DNA of 58,527 bases. It comes from Oscillospiraceae bacterium. Its GTDB lineage: Bacteria > Bacillota > Clostridia > Oscillospirales > Ruminococcaceae. How positions within the stretch are numbered: position 1 is the first letter of the stretch; each line of letters begins with the position of its first letter. Below, piece by piece: positions 35,164-44,519 of the stretch. The position numbers and the translations under genes were made by a program. Below the pieces are notes generated by a model. The model made no database searches, was not told the DNA's origin, and saw nothing but the letters and a program-made list of their open reading frames with translations. The stretch is taken from the NCBI GenBank assembly GCA_020024475.1, contig JAHHTS010000004.1, positions 1 to 58,527 of the forward strand, in the 5' to 3' direction.

Positions 35164-36059
35164 TGGACTTAAACCTTATAAACACTGCGGGGTTGTCAAG
35201 GCAGAATTTTATAAATCACTGTGAATTTGAATACGAAAGCAGAGTTTACGCTGCAGCGAAAGAGATTATTTCAGAGAATAAACATATTATTATGTTAACT
35301 GGTCCTTCTGCTAGTGGTAAAACAACTACCGCACATAAAATTAAAGACAAACTAATAAACATGGGAAAAAAAGCACGGGTTATATCTCTCGATAATTTTT
35401 TCAAAAACAAAAATGATTACCCTAGGCTAGAAAATGGCCAAAAAGACTATGAAAATGTTAAAGCCATAGAACTGGGATTGTTTGAAAGTTGTATCAAAGA
35501 ACTTATAGCAAATGGCGTTGCAAAGTTCCCTGAATTCGATTTTCAAACCGAAACAAGAATCGAAAACGCTATCGAAATAGAAATTGATGACGGATTTATT
35601 ATTGTTGAAGGCATACATGCTCTTAACCCTCTTTTATTGGATTTATTGCCAAAAGAGGATACTTTTACCATATATGCTGGTCTGCGTGAGGAATATTCTT
35701 TGAAAGGTCAGAGAATACTTCCTACTAGAGATATTCGACTTTTACGAAGAATGATTAGAGATTACAAGTACCGTAACCATAGCCCGCAAAAGACAATCTC
35801 AATGTGGAAAGATGTTTGCGACGGTGAAGACAAATATATAAAAATATTTAAGCCTAACGCTGATTTACTTTTGGATACCTCTTTCAGCTATGAAATACTA
35901 CTTATGCACTCAGCTTTACAAGAGTTTGAAACTTGTCTAGACGATTCTACTTCTGAAGGTAAGAAGCTTGGAGAACTAATCAAAGTTTTCGACAATATCG
36001 GATACATTCCAATAGGAGCTATGCCTAAAAATTCTATGCTAGGCGAATTTTTTAACTAA
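35133..36059 (+). CDS. Uridine kinase-like nucleoside kinase
   Basis: 308 residues. P-loop GPSASGKTT (about 56-64), then a phosphoribulokinase/uridine-kinase fold (RVISLDNFFKNKNDYPRLENG, FDFQTETR, IIVEGIHALNP). ATG 35133 lies 31 bp inside the end of hemZ, supported by GAGGTG eight bases upstream. It may salvage uridine/cytidine, but the family is broad. The overlap suggests co-translation with hemZ. Confidence 0.85.
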   Translation: MSAIWIPKRLVDLNLINTAGLSRQNFINHCEFEYESRVYAAAKEIISENKHIIMLTGPSASGKTTTAHKIKDKLINMGKKARVISLDNFFKNKNDYPRLENGQKDYENVKAIELGLFESCIKELIANGVAKFPEFDFQTETRIENAIEIEIDDGFIIVEGIHALNPLLLDLLPKEDTFTIYAGLREEYSLKGQRILPTRDIRLLRRMIRDYKYRNHSPQKTISMWKDVCDGEDKYIKIFKPNADLLLDTSFSYEILLMHSALQEFETCLDDSTSEGKKLGELIKVFDNIGYIPIGAMPKNSMLGEFFN

Positions 36060-36105
36060 AGTCATTATGACTTTTACAGATACAACCCATAAAGGAGATA
36101 ACAAT

Positions 36106-36708
36106 ATGAAATTATTTGAAGATTTGATGGAAGCTTCTGCAAAACTTGCTGACCACGCTGTTAAAGTTGCTGGCGATGCTATCGAAACCTCTAAAGTTAT
36201 AGCTAGCGAAGCTATGGACAAAGGCAAAAAGAAAGTAAATGAACTCTCTTTGGAAACTGACCTTTCAAAAGCTCAAAAACAGCTTGGTGCTCTTTACTAT
36301 GTAATGCGCAAAACTGGGGAATTCAACGAAGAACTACTAACACAGTACTTCAACGATGTTGCAGAAATCGAAGAAAAACTTGAAGCACTTAAACAAGAAA
36401 CTATTAACCAACAGAATAACTACACAATCCACCACGATGTTGATGAAGTTGAAAAAAATGAATATGACATCAACGAATTTGCTAGCGATGTAAAAGAAGC
36501 CGTTTCAGATGCTATGGAAGATGTAAAAGAAACTGCTTCAAATGTTACTGAACAAGTTATCGAAAAAGTGAATGACTTCAAGACAAAAACTTGTACTGAA
36601 ACTAATAGCGAAGAAATTTTAAAAGATATTAAAGTTTGTCCAAACTGTGGCGCTGAAGTTGCCGATACTGACACATTCTGCGCAATATGCGGAAGTCAGC
36701 TTAAATAA
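36106..36708 (+). CDS. Zinc-ribbon protein with N-terminal coiled-coil domain
   Basis: 200 residues. A long charged helical part (about 1-170, Ala/Lys/Glu rich, with LSKAQKQLGALYYVMRKTGEF) precedes a C-terminal zinc ribbon CPNCGAEV...FCAICGSQLK (about 178-200). Such architectures are usually annotated only as zinc-ribbon proteins; the function is unknown. ATG 36106 follows AAAGGAG. It closes the plus-strand block. Confidence 0.75.
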   Translation: MKLFEDLMEASAKLADHAVKVAGDAIETSKVIASEAMDKGKKKVNELSLETDLSKAQKQLGALYYVMRKTGEFNEELLTQYFNDVAEIEEKLEALKQETINQQNNYTIHHDVDEVEKNEYDINEFASDVKEAVSDAMEDVKETASNVTEQVIEKVNDFKTKTCTETNSEEILKDIKVCPNCGAEVADTDTFCAICGSQLK

Positions 36709-36972
36709 AAAGAAACAAAAATTATTTTTCCATCTCCAATAATAAAGTAATGACGAAACTAAAAATCAACTTAAATTTATTGCGTGGGACACTACTTAAC
36801 CTAATTTTAATTATTGGGTTTAATAGGGTTGGTTGAAAATAAGTATTTTACATTGATTGTTACTTGTAACATCTTTGTATTATTTTAGGACTTATTGAAA
36901 TTTTTATGGCTGTATTTAACGATATAAGCAAACAAAAGTATCATTTATGGCTATAACTCAAATTTTATAAAT
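36709..36972. other. Gap without a gene
   Basis: AT-rich, with no open frame or clear promoter seen; ends in the shared terminator at 36973-37006. Confidence 0.5.
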
Positions 36973-37006
36973 AAAATGAGTGTATCAAAACCGATACACT
37001 CATTTT
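36973..37006. terminator. Bidirectional terminator between the zinc-ribbon gene and thiD
   Basis: AAAATGAGTGTATC and GATACACTCATTTT form a 14-bp perfect stem with T on both sides, serving converging genes. Confidence 0.85.
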
Positions 37007-37062
37007 AATTTTTATAACACTTTTAAACTGATTTTAAATTGTGATTTTTTATTAGTTATATA

Positions 37063-37863
37063 TTATTTATCACCAAATTCGCCTTCAATTCTAAAAGCAT
37101 GATTCATTGGCCCGCTACCCTTGCCTAAATTCAGTCCATCTGCCAGCGCAAGTGAAATATAATTCTTCGCATTTTTTACAGATGTGTTAAGGTCATATCC
37201 TTTCGCTAGATTTGATGCTATTGCACTTGAAAGGGTACAGCCCGTTCCGTGTGTATTAGGATTATCAATGCGTTTACCTTTGAACCATGTGTATTCACCG
37301 TCTTTATACAGTAGGTCATTTGCATCATTAACGCTGTGTCCACCCTTGCACAAAACTGCACATCCGTATTCTTTATTGATCTTCGCTGATGCTTTTATCA
37401 TATCATCTTCATTTTTAATTTCCATTTTTGAAAGAACTTCTGCCTCCGGAATATTAGGTGTAATAACCGTTGCTAACGGCAAAAGCTTTGAACAAAGTAC
37501 ATCTATTGCATCATCCGCTAGAAGTTTGCTTCCGCTGGTAGCTACCATAACCGGATCAATTACAATATTTTTTGCTCTGTATTCTATAAGCTTTTCCGCT
37601 ATTACTTCTATAAGTTCTTTTTTGGAAACCATGCCTGTTTTTATTGCGTTTGGATAAATATCTGTAAATATGCAATCAAGCTGTTTTGCCAAAAATTCTG
37701 GTGTTGAATCTAGTACTCCATATACGCCCGTTGTATTCTGTGCTGTAAGTGCTGTTATCGCACTCATGGCGTATACACCGTTAGCTGTCATAGTCTTGAT
37801 GTCAGCCTGTATACCGGCGCCTCCACTACAATCCGAACCTGCAATAGTCAATGCTGTATACAT
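37063..37863 (-). CDS. thiD: Hydroxymethylpyrimidine (phosphate) kinase
   Basis: Phosphorylates HMP and HMP-P in thiamine synthesis or salvage. 266 residues: TIAGSDCSGGAGIQADIKT at the N-terminus, the catalytic GTGCTLSSAIAS anion hole near the C-terminus, and the KTGMVS region. No other thi gene is in the window. It lies behind a leader resembling a TPP riboswitch with a terminator, so transcription should be TPP-sensitive. Confidence 0.95.
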   Translation of the reverse strand: MYTALTIAGSDCSGGAGIQADIKTMTANGVYAMSAITALTAQNTTGVYGVLDSTPEFLAKQLDCIFTDIYPNAIKTGMVSKKELIEVIAEKLIEYRAKNIVIDPVMVATSGSKLLADDAIDVLCSKLLPLATVITPNIPEAEVLSKMEIKNEDDMIKASAKINKEYGCAVLCKGGHSVNDANDLLYKDGEYTWFKGKRIDNPNTHGTGCTLSSAIASNLAKGYDLNTSVKNAKNYISLALADGLNLGKGSGPMNHAFRIEGEFGDK

Positions 37864-37969
37864 ATTTTTTCTCCTTTTTATATAATCTATAGTTGTGGTA
37901 ATCGATTAGAGTAATTTTAACTTTTATACCTTATTTTTTAAAAAGCTAATCACTTTCATTCATATACTT

Positions 37970-38008
37970 GTAAAAATAAAATACGCCCATCACGAATAAT
38001 AGGCGTAT
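37970..38008 (-). terminator. Intrinsic terminator in the thiD leader
   Basis: ATACGCC (37981-37987) and GGCGTAT (38002-38008) form a stem followed on the minus strand by ATTTTATTTTT. It lies between the TPP-like aptamer and thiD, where a riboswitch expression platform belongs. Confidence 0.75.
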
Positions 38009-38014
38009 AAAATC

Positions 38015-38112
38015 AAAACATTAAAACTTACTACGCCGGCATTATCCGTATTAGATGTAATTAAAAAGAATAATAAATTCTTTTTTATTACATCTAAGCG
38101 CCACTGTTTTAC
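38015..38112 (-). promoter_or_regulatory. TPP riboswitch-like element with unusual 5' half
   Basis: The minus strand reads ACGGATAATGCCGGCGTAG (about 38030-38048), nearly identical to the conserved 3' half of the TPP riboswitch; one changed pair (U-A to C-G) is compensatory. A closing stem UAAAAC/GUUUUA is present. The 5' half, which should carry the CUGAGA pyrimidine-sensor helix, is instead a long AT-rich hairpin (TTAGATGTAAT with its complement, about 38051-38096). Either a degenerate or a variant aptamer. Confidence 0.7.
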
Positions 38113-38186
38113 CTTATAATTTATGATAAACTTATTATGAAAATTTTCAACAATATGGCTTTTATATGTTGAAAACTTTTAAAAAG

Positions 38187-38212
38187 AAAAGGCACTTATC
38201 AGTGCCTTTTTA
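38187..38212 (-). terminator. Terminator of the pyr operon
   Basis: AAAAGGCACT and AGTGCCTTTT form a 10-bp stem with a TTTTC tail on the minus strand. Confidence 0.85.
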
Positions 38213-38215
38213 TTA

Positions 38216-38848
38216 TTATGCATCTTTCCACGCTGGATCGTTTGGATTTGAACGGAATGTTAGAATCTTTTTGATGTCACTTGATTCGATAAATCCGTGT
38301 TCTGCTGCTACTTCTACCAAAGCATCAAGATTTGAAAGTGAAACATTTTTAACATTGTTTTCTTTAAGTCTATCAAGACCTTTCTGCATACCGTATGTGA
38401 AAATGGACACAATGCCTAGAACTTCACAACCTGCTTCACGAAGTACATTTACTACATCTACACAGCTACCTGCTGTTGAAATAAGGTCTTCAACAACTAC
38501 AACTTTTGAGTCCTTTTCTGCCTTGCCTTCAATCTGGTTTGTTCTACCGTGGTCTTTAGCACTGCCACGAACATATCCCATCGGAATATCCATTTTATCT
38601 GCTACTATTGCTGCGTGTGCAATACCTGCAGTTGATGTGCCAAATACTGCCTCACATTCTGGGTATTCTTTTTTAATAAGCTGAGCAAGTCCGTTTTCGA
38701 TATCTGTCCTTACTTCTGGGTATGAAAGTGTAAGACGGTTGTCGCAATAAATTGGACTTTTTATTCCAGATGCCCATGTGAATGGGTCATTTGGTTTAAG
38801 AAATACAGCACCAATATCGAGCAAATGTTTTGCGATTTTCTTTTCCAT
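38216..38848 (-). CDS. pyrE: Orotate phosphoribosyltransferase
   Basis: Joins orotate to PRPP to form OMP. 210 residues: WASGIKSPIYCDNR at the substrate site and the PRPP motif VVVEDLISTAGS, which sits in the expected place. Last gene of the pyr operon, 35 bp after pyrF. Confidence 0.95.
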   Translation of the reverse strand: MEKKIAKHLLDIGAVFLKPNDPFTWASGIKSPIYCDNRLTLSYPEVRTDIENGLAQLIKKEYPECEAVFGTSTAGIAHAAIVADKMDIPMGYVRGSAKDHGRTNQIEGKAEKDSKVVVVEDLISTAGSCVDVVNVLREAGCEVLGIVSIFTYGMQKGLDRLKENNVKNVSLSNLDALVEVAAEHGFIESSDIKKILTFRSNPNDPAWKDA

Positions 38849-38883
38849 AATAATCTTTCTCCTTTTAATTTATTAAATTATAA

Positions 38884-39582
38884 TTATTCAGCGAACTCTC
38901 TCATACAACGGCGATATGCTTCAACTGGATCTTCTGCCTTTGTAATAGGACGACCTACAACTATATAGTCTGTTCCAATTTCTTTTGCTTTTGCTGGTGT
39001 TGTAACTCTAACTTGGTCACCTACATCACCATCTGCAAAACGAACACCTGGCGTAACTGTAAGAAAATCTTTACCAACTGCTTCTTTTACCATACCAGCT
39101 TCGAGCGGTGAGCATACTACACCATCAAGACCTGCTTCTTTTGCATTTTTTGCATAATGAACGATTGTTTCATTGATTCCTGCACCAATCAATAGCTCTC
39201 GCTGCATTCTTTCTTCACTTGTTGAGGTAAGCTGTGTTACTGCTATTACAAGTGGGCGTGTGCCGTCTTCTCTCTGTACACCTTCAACTGCTGCTTTCAT
39301 CATTTCAATTGTTCCAGCTGCGTGTACATTAACTATATCTGCACCAAGACCTGAAAGACTTCTCATACCACCTTTTACTGTGTTTGGAATATCGTGAAGC
39401 TTCAAATCAAGAAATACTTTGTGTCCTCTTGCTTTGATTGTTCTAACAATGTCAGGCCCTGCAGCATAGAAAAGTTCCATACCAATTTTTACGAATGGTT
39501 TTTCTTCTGTAAATTTATCAAGGAAATTAAGGGCTGTTTCACCATCCTTGAAATCCAAAGCAATAATTACATCTCTTTTCAT
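38884..39582 (-). CDS. pyrF: Orotidine-5'-phosphate decarboxylase
   Basis: Converts OMP to UMP. 232 residues: IIALDFKDGETAL at the start and the catalytic Asp-Lys array in FLDLKLHDIPNTV; phosphate loop VVGRPI near the end. ATG 39582 follows AAAGGAG. Lies between pyrD and pyrE. Confidence 0.96.
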   Translation of the reverse strand: MKRDVIIALDFKDGETALNFLDKFTEEKPFVKIGMELFYAAGPDIVRTIKARGHKVFLDLKLHDIPNTVKGGMRSLSGLGADIVNVHAAGTIEMMKAAVEGVQREDGTRPLVIAVTQLTSTSEERMQRELLIGAGINETIVHYAKNAKEAGLDGVVCSPLEAGMVKEAVGKDFLTVTPGVRFADGDVGDQVRVTTPAKAKEIGTDYIVVGRPITKAEDPVEAYRRCMREFAE

Positions 39583-39597
39583 TTCGTTTCTCCTTTG

Positions 39598-40506
39598 TTA
39601 TGCCTTGCCTATGATGTCGTTAAGGTCTTTTATACCATATTTTTCCATTACTCGTGGCAATTCTTCAATTATTTCTTTACATACATATGGATTTACAAGA
39701 TTGGCTGCGCCTACCTGTACTGCTGTTGCACCTGCATACATCATTTCAATTACATCTTCAGCTGACGATACACCACCAATACCGATTACCGGAATGTTTA
39801 CTGCGTGTGATGCTTGATATACAAGTCTTAATGCCACAGGAAATACTGCTGGGCCTGAAAAACCACCCATTGTATTTGCAATTACCGGCTTTCCTGTTTT
39901 AATATCTATTCTCATACCGAGAAGTGTATTTATAAGGCTTATTCCATCTGCGCCTGCTGCTTCGGCTGCTTTGGCTATAGGAACAATGTCTGTTACATTT
40001 GGACTAAGTTTAATATAAACTGGCTTTGTTGTAACTTCCTTTACCGCCTTTGTAACTGCATATACATTTTCTGGATCTGTACCGAATGCCATTCCACCAT
40101 TGTGAACATTTGGGCATGAAACATTAACTTCGATAAGACCTACCTGTTCTTCTTTGTCGATGAGTTTACAGCAATGAACATATTCATCTATTGAAAAACC
40201 TGAAATATTTGCTATAACTTTTTTGTTAAAATATTTTTTCATTTCAGGAAGTTCGTGTGCTATTACATGGTCAATACCTGGGTTCTGCAAACCTACTGAG
40301 TTTATCATGCCCATTGGTGTTTCTGCTATTCTTGGGCATGGATTGCCAAAACGAGGTTCTTTCGTTGTACCTTTAAATGAAAATGTACCTAAAATATTTA
40401 TATCGTAAAAATCTGCAAATTCTTTACCAAAGTTGAATGTGCCTGATGCCGGGATAACTGGATTATCAAGCGTCCAGCCTGACAATGTTACTTTTGTGTT
40501 TACCAT
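39598..40506 (-). CDS. pyrD: Dihydroorotate dehydrogenase, class 1B catalytic subunit
   Basis: FMN enzyme oxidising dihydroorotate to orotate. 302 residues, with PVIPASGTFNFGKE at the N-terminus, NVSCPNVHNGGMAFG (catalytic Cys of class 1B) and GIGGVSSAEDVIEMMYAGA. It overlaps pyrK by 7 bp, confirming the two-subunit NAD-dependent form suited to anaerobes. Confidence 0.96.
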   Translation of the reverse strand: MVNTKVTLSGWTLDNPVIPASGTFNFGKEFADFYDINILGTFSFKGTTKEPRFGNPCPRIAETPMGMINSVGLQNPGIDHVIAHELPEMKKYFNKKVIANISGFSIDEYVHCCKLIDKEEQVGLIEVNVSCPNVHNGGMAFGTDPENVYAVTKAVKEVTTKPVYIKLSPNVTDIVPIAKAAEAAGADGISLINTLLGMRIDIKTGKPVIANTMGGFSGPAVFPVALRLVYQASHAVNIPVIGIGGVSSAEDVIEMMYAGATAVQVGAANLVNPYVCKEIIEELPRVMEKYGIKDLNDIIGKA

Positions 40507-41237
40507 TTAATTTCCTCCTTCAGCAATACAGGACCATCTGTGCAAATTCTCTTTGTGCCTGTAAGTGTTTCACAGCTACAACCCATGCAACCACCAAATC
40601 CACAGCCCATTCTTTCTTCAAATGAAAGCTGACCCGATGATTTTGTTGCTAGTGCTACTGCTTTTAACATTGGCATCGGCCCACATGTGTAGAAATAATC
40701 GTAATCTTCAAGGTTTTTAATAACATCTGTGACAAAACCTTTTGCGCCGTAACTTCCATCGTTTGTTGTTACATATACATCACAACCAAGTGCTTTGAAC
40801 TCTTCTTCGCCAAACACATCATCTTTGCTTGTAAACCCAAGAATTACGGTTGGTTTTACACCTTTTTTTACAAGTTCCTTCGATACGCCATACATTGGAG
40901 GTGTGCCTACACCACCACCTATTACAAGTGGTTTTGTGCTTTCAGGCATAAGTGTAAAACCATTGCCCAAACCTGTAAGTATATCAAGTTTTTGGCCTTT
41001 TTCCATTGTTGCCATAACTTCTGTGCCTTTACCTACAACTTTGTAAATTATCTCTATTTTATTTTCATCCCAGTTGCAAATTGAAATTGGTCTTCTTAGA
41101 TAAAAACCTTCAATCTGAATATTGATAAACTGTCCTGGTGCCTTGATAAAGGAAGTATCACCTTCCAATGTCATGTAATAAACATCTTTAGCGATTTTTT
41201 TATTTTCGCCAACTGTATAAATATTTCTTTTGTACAT
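40500..41237 (-). CDS. pyrK: Dihydroorotate dehydrogenase electron-transfer subunit
   Basis: FAD and [2Fe-2S] subunit passing electrons from PyrD to NAD+. 245 residues: FAD-binding LRRPISICNWD, NAD-binding VIGGGVGTPPM, and the Fe-S cysteines in MGCGFGGCMGCSCET. Translation of pyrD is probably coupled through the 7-bp overlap. Confidence 0.95.
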   Translation of the reverse strand: MYKRNIYTVGENKKIAKDVYYMTLEGDTSFIKAPGQFINIQIEGFYLRRPISICNWDENKIEIIYKVVGKGTEVMATMEKGQKLDILTGLGNGFTLMPESTKPLVIGGGVGTPPMYGVSKELVKKGVKPTVILGFTSKDDVFGEEEFKALGCDVYVTTNDGSYGAKGFVTDVIKNLEDYDYFYTCGPMPMLKAVALATKSSGQLSFEERMGCGFGGCMGCSCETLTGTKRICTDGPVLLKEEIKW

Positions 41238-41296
41238 TGGGCTCTCCTTTTTTTATTTAGTCAGGGCTGAATTTACAGCCCCGACATTGAATTTAT

Positions 41297-44200
41297 TTAT
41301 ATTCTCTGTTCTGCATCTATTGTTGATACCGGCATTGTTATTTCTTCCAAAACATTCAATAGTGCATTTACTGTTGATAGACTTGAGAAGAGTGCTACAT
41401 TATTTTCTACCGTATAACGACGGATAAGGAAACCGTCTTTCTGTGAATCACTATCCATATCCTGTGTATTTATTACATAAGTTACATGACCTTTTGTAAG
41501 ACTGTCAATAATTGTGTTACCGCCTTCGGAAATCTTAGCCATTGTTCTTGTTTTGATACCATTGCGTTTGAGAAACGCTGCTGTGCCTGATGTTGCTTCA
41601 ATATTGAAACCAAGATTGTAGAAGCGTCTTACAAGTGGAAGTGCTCTCTGTTTGTCTTTATCTGCAAGTGTTACAAATACTGTGCCGTAGTTCTGAACCT
41701 TTATGCCTGATGCCTGTAATGCTTTATAAACTGCACGATTTAGAGATTTATCATAACCGATTGCTTCACCAGTTGATTTCATTTCAGGTGAGAGGTATGC
41801 ATCAAGACCACGAATTTTTGAGAACGAGAATGTTGGTGCTTTTACATAGAAGCGTTTGCTTTCTTCCTGTACATATGTGCCGTATCCCAATTCTTTAAGT
41901 GAATGGCCCATCATAACTTTTGTTGCTATATTTGCCATTGGTACACCTGTTGATTTGGAAAGGAATGGAACTGTTCTTGATGAACGAGGGTTAACCTCGA
42001 TTACATATACATTGTCAAATTCGTCAACAATGAACTGTATGTTGAACAACCCTTTTATACCGATACCCAAACCAAGTTTTATTGTGTAGTCTGTAATTGT
42101 CTGTTTAACTGATTTTGAAATTGTGTGTGCTGGGTATACGGAAATACTATCGCCTGAGTGAACACCTGTTTCTTCAATATGTTCCATAATACCTGGAATA
42201 AATACATCTTTACCATCACAGATTGCGTCTGTTTCAAGTTCTTTACCGATGATGTATTTATCAACCAAAACTGGCTGGTCTTCGTCAACTAATACAGCTG
42301 TCTGGAGGTATCTCTTCAAATCGTCATCGTTGTGTACTATCTGCATTGCACGACCACCAAGAACATATGATGGACGAACAAGAACTGGATAACCGATTCT
42401 GTTTGCAACTTTTACACCGTCTGGAATGTTTGTTACCGCCTGACCTACTGGTTCTGGAATTCCAAGTGTGTGCATTATCTTTTCAAAACTATCACGATTT
42501 TCTGCTCTATCTATTGCTTCAACACCTGTGCCGATAATATTTACACCAAGTTCTTCAAGTTCATTTGCAAGGTTGATAGCTGTCTGACCACCAAGTGATA
42601 CGATTACACCGTCTGGTTTTTCCATATCAATAACATTCATAACATCTTCAACTGTAAGTGGTTCAAAATACAATTTATCAGCTGTTGTATAGTCTGTTGA
42701 AACTGTTTCAGGATTATTATTGATTATAATTGCTTCGTAACCAGCTTCTTTAATTGCCCATACTGCGTGTACTGTTGAGTAGTCAAATTCTACACCCTGA
42801 CCTATTCGAATAGGACCTGAACCAAGTACAAGAATTTTCTTTTTATCTGTTATAATACTTTCGTTTTCGCCATGATAGCATGAATAGAAATATGGCACAT
42901 ACTCCTGCTGATGTTCTACATTATCAACAATGCGATAGATTGGCATTACACCATTTTCTTTTCTAAAGCGGAACATCTCGGTTCTCTTCATGCCCCATAC
43001 TCTGCCAATGTAGCTATCAGAGAAGCCCATATCTTTTGCTTTTTTCAAAACTTCGATATTTTTTACATTTTCAGCAATAACTTTTTCGTATTCTACTACC
43101 TCTCTAATCATATCGATAAATTCCGGCATAATTTTTGTAGATTCGTTAATCGCTTGTGTGCTTGCACCTTTTCTAATTGCTTCGCAAAGTGCAAAAAGTC
43201 TTTCATCTGTTGGTGTTGCGATTTCTACAAGCAAGTCTTCTAGGCTGTAGTCTTTGAATTTTTTCATTTCGAAATGGTCTACGCCGATTTCAAGACCTCT
43301 TACAGCCTTTAGCATAATTTCCTGAATTGACTGACCAAGACTCATTACTTCACCAGTTGCTTTCATCTGTGTTGAAAGTTTATTTGATGCTGATGTGAAT
43401 TTATCAAATGGAAAACGAGCAACTTTTGCCACTTTGTAGTCGATTGCTGGTTCGATTGAAGCTGGAATACCACTGATAGAAATTTCATCAAGTGTAAGAC
43501 CTGCTGCAATTTTTGCTGTTACACGAGCTATTGGATATGCTGTTGCTTTTGAGGCGAGTGCCGATGAGCGTGATACACGAGGGTTGATTTCAATGAGATA
43601 GTATTCCATTGTATTTGGTTTAAGTGCAAACTGAACATTGCAACCACCTTCGATTTTAAGATATTTCAAAATCTTGAGTGCAGATGTTTTAAGCATTGCT
43701 TTCTGTTGTTCTGAAATAGTCTGGCATGGCGCAAATACGATACTATCGCCTGTATGAACACCAACTGGGTCAAAGTTTTCCATATCACAAATTGCGATTG
43801 CTTTGTCTGTTTTATCTCTCATTACTTCAAATTCAATTTCTTGGTAGCCTTTTACACTCTTTTCTACCAAAACCTGATGAACCGGTGAGAGGCTGAGGGC
43901 GTGTTCCATTTTTTCAATGAACTCTTCTTCTGTATCTGCAAAGCCACCACCTGTACCACCAAGAGTATATGCTGGGCGAAGGACTACTGGAAAACCTATG
44001 TTTCTTGCCGCTTTAAGTCCTTCTTGAATTGAGTGAACAATTTCCGAAGCAATTACTGGTTCGCCTAATTCTTCACACATATTTTTGAAAAGCTCTCTAT
44101 CTTCTGCTTTTTTAATTGATTCAATTTTTGTTCCAAGAACTTCTACCTGACATTCATCAAGAATACCTTTTTCAGCAAGCTGCACGCAAAGGTTAAGTCC

Positions 44201-44482
44201 TGTCTGTCCACCAAGACCTGGTACGATTGCATCCGGTCTTTCAAAACGAATTATTCTTGCCACATATTCAAGTGTTAGTGGCTCCATATATACTTTATCA
44301 GCCATCTTTGTGTCTGTCATAATTGTTGCTGGGTTTGAGTTGATAAGAACAACTTCATAACCTTCTTCTTTAAGTGCAAGACATGCCTGTGTGCCTGCAT
44401 AGTCAAACTCTGCTGCCTGACCGATTACAATAGGACCTGAACCTATTACTAATATTTTTTTGATATCTGTTCTTTTTGGCAT
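41297..44482 (-). CDS. carB: Carbamoyl-phosphate synthase large subunit
   Basis: 1061 residues, full length: two ATP-grasp halves (start KRTDIKKILVIGSGPIVIGQ and DKKKILVLGSGPIRIGQGVE), an oligomerisation region, and a C-terminal MGS-like allosteric domain (about 930-1061, GTVFVTLADKDKQRALPLV) that binds effectors such as UMP. It needs the CarA glutaminase, which is not beside it here. Placed between pyrC and pyrK, so this copy serves pyrimidine synthesis. Confidence 0.96.
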   Translation of the reverse strand: MPKRTDIKKILVIGSGPIVIGQAAEFDYAGTQACLALKEEGYEVVLINSNPATIMTDTKMADKVYMEPLTLEYVARIIRFERPDAIVPGLGGQTGLNLCVQLAEKGILDECQVEVLGTKIESIKKAEDRELFKNMCEELGEPVIASEIVHSIQEGLKAARNIGFPVVLRPAYTLGGTGGGFADTEEEFIEKMEHALSLSPVHQVLVEKSVKGYQEIEFEVMRDKTDKAIAICDMENFDPVGVHTGDSIVFAPCQTISEQQKAMLKTSALKILKYLKIEGGCNVQFALKPNTMEYYLIEINPRVSRSSALASKATAYPIARVTAKIAAGLTLDEISISGIPASIEPAIDYKVAKVARFPFDKFTSASNKLSTQMKATGEVMSLGQSIQEIMLKAVRGLEIGVDHFEMKKFKDYSLEDLLVEIATPTDERLFALCEAIRKGASTQAINESTKIMPEFIDMIREVVEYEKVIAENVKNIEVLKKAKDMGFSDSYIGRVWGMKRTEMFRFRKENGVMPIYRIVDNVEHQQEYVPYFYSCYHGENESIITDKKKILVLGSGPIRIGQGVEFDYSTVHAVWAIKEAGYEAIIINNNPETVSTDYTTADKLYFEPLTVEDVMNVIDMEKPDGVIVSLGGQTAINLANELEELGVNIIGTGVEAIDRAENRDSFEKIMHTLGIPEPVGQAVTNIPDGVKVANRIGYPVLVRPSYVLGGRAMQIVHNDDDLKRYLQTAVLVDEDQPVLVDKYIIGKELETDAICDGKDVFIPGIMEHIEETGVHSGDSISVYPAHTISKSVKQTITDYTIKLGLGIGIKGLFNIQFIVDEFDNVYVIEVNPRSSRTVPFLSKSTGVPMANIATKVMMGHSLKELGYGTYVQEESKRFYVKAPTFSFSKIRGLDAYLSPEMKSTGEAIGYDKSLNRAVYKALQASGIKVQNYGTVFVTLADKDKQRALPLVRRFYNLGFNIEATSGTAAFLKRNGIKTRTMAKISEGGNTIIDSLTKGHVTYVINTQDMDSDSQKDGFLIRRYTVENNVALFSSLSTVNALLNVLEEITMPVSTIDAEQRI

Positions 44483-44519
44483 AATTTCTTTTGGGCTAAC
44501 GCCCTTTTCCTCCTACTAC

